In this document: positions 61,036-64,000 of the stretch, one piece after another
Layout: every line of letters begins with the position of its first letter
Numbering within the stretch: the stretch's first letter is position 1
NCBI GenBank assembly: GCA_943789465.1
Contig: CALSUF010000001.1
Span: 124,001 to 188,000 of the forward strand
Direction: 5' to 3'
From: an uncultured Flavobacteriaceae bacterium
GTDB lineage: Bacteria; Bacteroidota; Bacteroidia; Flavobacteriales; Flavobacteriaceae
DNA length: 64,000 nt
Position numbers and translations under genes: made by a program
The notes under the pieces: model-generated
Seen by the model: the letters and a program-made list of their open reading frames with translations, nothing else
Databases searched by the model: none
What the model was told of the DNA's origin: nothing

Positions 61036-62376
61036 TTAACCAAATACCGCTTTAAAAATATCATTTCCATTGGCAAACAACACGAGTGAAATCAAAATAA
61101 AGAACCCAGCCGTTTGTGCATACTCCATAAACTTGTCACTTGGTTTACGCCCTGAGACCATTTCGTAGAGTAAAAACATCACGTGTCCACCGTCTAAAGC
61201 AGGAATTGGCAGTAGGTTCAATACTCCTAACATAATCGATAAAAAGGCGGTAATACCCCAAAACGATTGCCAGCTCCACGTGTCTGGGAAAATATCAAAT
61301 ATGGCTTTAAAACCACCAACCCCTTTATAAGCACCTGTACTTGGTGAAAAAATAAGTTTTAATTGCATCCAATACGCCGACATTTGTGAAGTAAATTGGT
61401 TCAAACCAACCCCAATACTCTCACTAAACGAATAAGAATTCTCAACAACTTTATAGTAGCCTAGCGCTTCAATGGTAGAATAGTTAGCACCTCTAATAAG
61501 TCCTAATTTCCCATCGCTATCAATTTGAAGGGTTTTAGTAAGCGATTCACCAGCTCTTAAAATAGTGGCGGTTACCGTTTGTCCTTTAAAGTTTGCAGCC
61601 AAAGCCTCAAATTCATCAAAGTACTTAAAAGAAATTCCATCGATACTGGTCAACAAATCGTTTTGTTGTAAATCTTTGTCTGCATTTAGAGAACCTTCCG
61701 CTATACTGCTAACAATAAAGGGCCGTCTTAATTCAAAAAAAGAACGGCTTTTACTGCTGCTTAGTCGCCCTAAAAAATCTTCTGGAAAAGTCACGCTCAT
61801 GGACTCACCATCACGCTCAAAACTCACCAGCTGTGCCGATAATAGATTCTTTTTTAAGTCCGAATACTTAACAATCTCTTGACCATTGATTGCTGTAATA
61901 TTATCCCCTGTTTGTAAACCAAATTCAATCAGTAAAGGATTTGTAATCATATACCCATCTTTGATGCTTTTGGCATCTATATCCGAATCGCCATACGAGA
62001 ATGCCATAAAGATATAGATCACTGCCGCCAATATGAAATTCACCGTCACACCCCCAAGCATAATGATCAGACGTTGCCAAGACGGCTTCGAACGAAACTC
62101 CCAAGGTTGTGGCTCTTGCGCCATTTGCTCTTTGTCCATACTCTCGTCAATCATCCCAGAAATCTTTACATAACCGCCCAAAGGCAACCAACCGATGCCG
62201 TAAACGGTATCGCCAATTTTCTTTTTGACTAAGGAATATTTAACATCAAAAAAAAGATAAAATTTTTCAACGCGCGTTTTAAATAATTTTGCCGGAATAA
62301 AATGGCCTAATTCATGCAGTACAATTAATAATGAAAGACTCAGTAAAAACTGTGATATTTTGATAACAAATTCCAT
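61036..62376 (-). CDS. rseP: Site-2 intramembrane metalloprotease RseP
   Basis: RseP cuts transmembrane anchors such as anti-sigma factors inside the membrane. The 446-residue protein has the zinc site VLHELGHFIPAKL near residue 20 in the first helix, two PDZ-type regions (about 115-200 and 215-300) and the second metal motif NLLPIPALDGGHVMF near 392, with four hydrophobic segments. The length and order match the family. It has its own promoter; its anti-sigma substrate is not in the window. Confidence 0.95.
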   Translation of the reverse strand: MEFVIKISQFLLSLSLLIVLHELGHFIPAKLFKTRVEKFYLFFDVKYSLVKKKIGDTVYGIGWLPLGGYVKISGMIDESMDKEQMAQEPQPWEFRSKPSWQRLIIMLGGVTVNFILAAVIYIFMAFSYGDSDIDAKSIKDGYMITNPLLIEFGLQTGDNITAINGQEIVKYSDLKKNLLSAQLVSFERDGESMSVTFPEDFLGRLSSSKSRSFFELRRPFIVSSIAEGSLNADKDLQQNDLLTSIDGISFKYFDEFEALAANFKGQTVTATILRAGESLTKTLQIDSDGKLGLIRGANYSTIEALGYYKVVENSYSFSESIGVGLNQFTSQMSAYWMQLKLIFSPSTGAYKGVGGFKAIFDIFPDTWSWQSFWGITAFLSIMLGVLNLLPIPALDGGHVMFLLYEMVSGRKPSDKFMEYAQTAGFFILISLVLFANGNDIFKAVFG

Positions 62377-62400
62377 GTAGTATGTGTAGGATTAAGTGAA

Positions 62401-62430
62401 CAAATGTAAAGTTTTCAGTTTAGAAACAAA
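62401..62430 (-). promoter_or_regulatory. Promoter of rseP
   Basis: On the minus strand TTTG (62427-62430) and TACATTTG (62401-62408) are 18 bp apart, with the -7 element 24 bp before the rseP ATG. Confidence 0.65.
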
Positions 62431-62517
62431 AACTTTATTCACGAGGTTCATTTTTAGACAAATATATTCAAAGTTTACTGTTCTGTATTGTACTTTTGTA
62501 AGCTCAATTACGATGCT

Positions 62518-63192
62518 ATGAATGCCTTTTTTGACAAATATAAACTATTCATTACCACACTCTTTGTACTGTCTTGCATTATTATCACCCTGTTTTACAA
62601 TATTCTAAATCCGGTGAAAGTACTGCCCATCTATCAACCCGCTCAAGTAAATTATGAATTGGTAGACAGCACCATTCAACATCAAAAAAAATACCATCGT
62701 ATTGCGGACTTCAGCTTAATCAATCAAAATGGGGATACCATTACTCAAGCCTTTTACAAAGACAAAATTTATGTTGCTGATTTTTTCTTTACAACCTGTC
62801 AAACTATCTGTCCCATTATGACCGATCACATGTACGAAATTCAAAAACAAACCATTAGCGATCCAGAAATTCTATTACTCTCACATTCGGTAACTCCAAA
62901 AATTGACTCCGTTGCACAGCTTAAACGCTACGCCAAAAAAAAGCTAGTCAATGCTTCTAAATGGAATTTAGTGACCGGCGATAAAAAACAAATTTATGAG
63001 CTGGCGCGAAAATCCTATCTAGCAGTAAAAGACGCTGGTGATGGAGGTCCTTATGATATGATTCATACCGAGAATTTTATGTTGATTGATAAAAAACGAC
63101 AAATTCGAGGTTTTTACGACGGAACCGAGCCCGAAGAAATTGAGCGCCTTCTTGAAGATATAAAAATTTTGAAAGCATCGTATATAAACTAA
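62518..63192 (+). CDS. SCO family protein (copper chaperone for cytochrome oxidase)
   Basis: SCO proteins deliver copper to, or reduce, the CuA site of cytochrome c oxidase. The 224-residue protein has an N-terminal membrane anchor (LFITTLFVLSCIIITLFYNIL, residues 9-29), then a thioredoxin fold with the metal-binding CxxxC in FTTCQTICPIMTD near residue 100 and the conserved histidine in DMIHTENFMLID near 190. I start at ATG 62518 (MNAFFDKYK). A -7-like TACTTTTG lies at 62491-62498. It lies upstream of feoAB by 43 bp. Confidence 0.92.
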   Translation: MNAFFDKYKLFITTLFVLSCIIITLFYNILNPVKVLPIYQPAQVNYELVDSTIQHQKKYHRIADFSLINQNGDTITQAFYKDKIYVADFFFTTCQTICPIMTDHMYEIQKQTISDPEILLLSHSVTPKIDSVAQLKRYAKKKLVNASKWNLVTGDKKQIYELARKSYLAVKDAGDGGPYDMIHTENFMLIDKKRQIRGFYDGTEPEEIERLLEDIKILKASYIN

Positions 63193-63235
63193 TCTTTTTA
63201 GTACTTTTGCTTCTTTAAAATGAATCTAAATAAGC

Positions 63236-63469
63236 ATGCGCTTGACCATAGCAGATCTTAAAAAAGGAGAAAAAGGTGTCATTACAGATAGTTCTTCTGA
63301 AGATATCCCACTAAAGTTATTAGAAATGGGATGCCTTCCCGGCAATGAAGTGCGTTTACTTCAGCTAGCACCTTTTGCGGATCCTATGTATCTCAATGTA
63401 AATGATAGTTTTTTAGCCATTAGAAAAGAAACTGCTTCCTTGATTGTAATCGAAAAAATAGATGAGTAA
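63236..63469 (+). CDS. feoA: Ferrous iron transport protein A
   Basis: FeoA is a small cytoplasmic SH3-like protein that modulates the FeoB iron channel. The 77-residue protein shows the family layout: TIADLKKGEKGVITD, LLEMGCLPGNEVRLL and FLAIRKETASLIVIE. Its end overlaps the feoB start by 8 bp, so the two are coupled. A TACTTTTG -7-like element is at 63202-63209; I see no certain Fur box. Confidence 0.93.
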   Translation: MRLTIADLKKGEKGVITDSSSEDIPLKLLEMGCLPGNEVRLLQLAPFADPMYLNVNDSFLAIRKETASLIVIEKIDE

Positions 63470-64000
63470 ACAGCTAAACGTTGCGCTAATAGGGAATCCA
63501 AATACTGGAAAAACGTCGGTGTTTAATGCGTTGACAGGCCTGAATCAAAAGGTGGGGAATTACCCTGGTATTACGGTTGACAAAAAACAAGGGATTTGTA
63601 AATTATCGCGCGGCGTCAAAGCTCATATTTTAGACCTTCCAGGAACGTACAGTCTTAACGCTTCCTCTTTGGATGAGAACGTAGTAATTGAGTTATTGCT
63701 CAATAAAAATGACAAAGACTATCCTGATGTTGCTATTATTGTAAGTGATGTCGAAAACTTAAAACGAAATTTACTGTTATTTACGCAAATTAAAGACCTC
63801 AAAATTCCCACTATTTTAGTGATCAACATGAGTGATCTAATGATTCGTAAAGGCATAACTCTAGATATAAAACTGTTAGAAGAGAAGTTCCACACCAAAA
63901 TTGCCCTAGTAAGTACGCGAAAAAACAGTGGTATCACGGAACTTAAACAGCTTATTGAAAGTTATAAAACCATTTCTACGGAGTCCTGTTTGGATACCAC
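63462..64000 (+). CDS. feoB: Ferrous iron transporter FeoB, N-terminal part (runs off the window)
   Basis: FeoB imports Fe(II) across the inner membrane. Only the first 179 codons or so are present: the G-protein domain with the P-loop LIGNPNTGKTSVFNALTG (residues 9-26), the switch NYPGITVDKK, DLPGTYSL for G3, and INMSDL where G4 is usually NxxD. The membrane part lies past the window. The ATG lies inside the last codons of feoA. Confidence 0.95.
   Translation, partial: MSKQLNVALIGNPNTGKTSVFNALTGLNQKVGNYPGITVDKKQGICKLSRGVKAHILDLPGTYSLNASSLDENVVIELLLNKNDKDYPDVAIIVSDVENLKRNLLLFTQIKDLKIPTILVINMSDLMIRKGITLDIKLLEEKFHTKIALVSTRKNSGITELKQLIESYKTISTESCLDT

Noticed and set aside
1..64000. Insertion sequences, prophage, restriction or toxin-antitoxin genes
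   Set aside because: No transposase, integrase, phage structural, methylase or toxin motif was seen in any of the real coding frames.

Overview
The window is a contiguous stretch of a low-GC Bacteroidota chromosome, almost certainly family Flavobacteriaceae. The sequence supports this in several ways: type IX secretion (T9SS) sorting domains of both type A and type B, PorP/SprF-like outer-membrane partners, the Bacteroidota promoter form (TTG or TTTG, about 17-23 bp, then TAnnTTTG) ahead of several genes, few Shine-Dalgarno sites, and gene neighbourhoods typical of flavobacteria (HPPK-deoxynucleoside kinase fusion, nadK-DUF6089-uppS-bamA-skp-skp-murI, yceD-rpmF-fabH-accB-accC, DUF2797 next to GH3). 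I cannot name a genus safely. I see no prophage, insertion sequence, CRISPR array or restriction system; this is mostly core chromosome with a few accessory secreted-protein loci.

Layout. 1-1.3 kb: two short exported proteins and a tRNA-Gly/tRNA-Leu operon, with a partial second copy of the tRNA-Leu 3' end. 1.3-8.8 kb: mutS, an rRNA/tRNA methyltransferase, the folK-dNK fusion, a queuosine-precursor transporter, DUF2797 and a GH3-family enzyme. 9-14.2 kb: a PorP/SprF protein with a 1440-residue secreted zinc metalloprotease. 14.7-18.1 kb: clpX, clpP and trigger factor. 18.2-28.1 kb: an alpha/beta hydrolase and pdxJ on one strand; on the other a CBS protein, nadK and an envelope-building run (DUF6089, uppS, bamA, two Skp/OmpH chaperones, murI). 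28.1-33.3 kb: a second PorP/SprF plus type B T9SS pair, headed by a small signal-peptide ORF. 33.4-41.5 kb: an Nfu protein, an FAD oxidoreductase, fatty-acid initiation genes (accC, accB, fabH, rpmF, yceD), a frameshifted pdxA, riboflavin synthase and mscL. 41.6-49.7 kb: class I ribonucleotide reductase, DUF3109, MarC, an S41 protease, dCMP deaminase and a HupE/UreJ-like membrane protein. 49.8-55.1 kb: DsbD, then an unusual cluster of three exported proteins of unknown function around an HxlR-type regulator. 55.2-59.3 kb: tRNA-Pro, threonine degradation (kbl, tdh) divergent from an Lrp regulator, purU and a CDGSH iron-sulfur protein. 59.4-64 kb: an NTF2-like lipoprotein, a CBS protein, tRNA-Asn, rseP, a SCO protein, feoA and the start of feoB.

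Functional links. Nucleotide supply and repair (mutS, folK-dNK, nrdAB, dCMP deaminase), envelope assembly (uppS, bamA, skp, murI, rseP) and C1/threonine metabolism (tdh, kbl, purU, folK) recur. pdxJ is intact while pdxA carries a one-base frameshift, so B6 synthesis is either broken here or the base is a sequencing error. The items most worth a second look are the HxlR-linked exported cluster at 51.9-55.1 kb, the two SprF/type B modules, the pdxA frameshift, the tRNA-Leu 3'-end duplication, a recurring leader motif ahead of exported-protein genes, and four tail-to-tail gene pairs whose stop codons overlap by exactly 4 bp.
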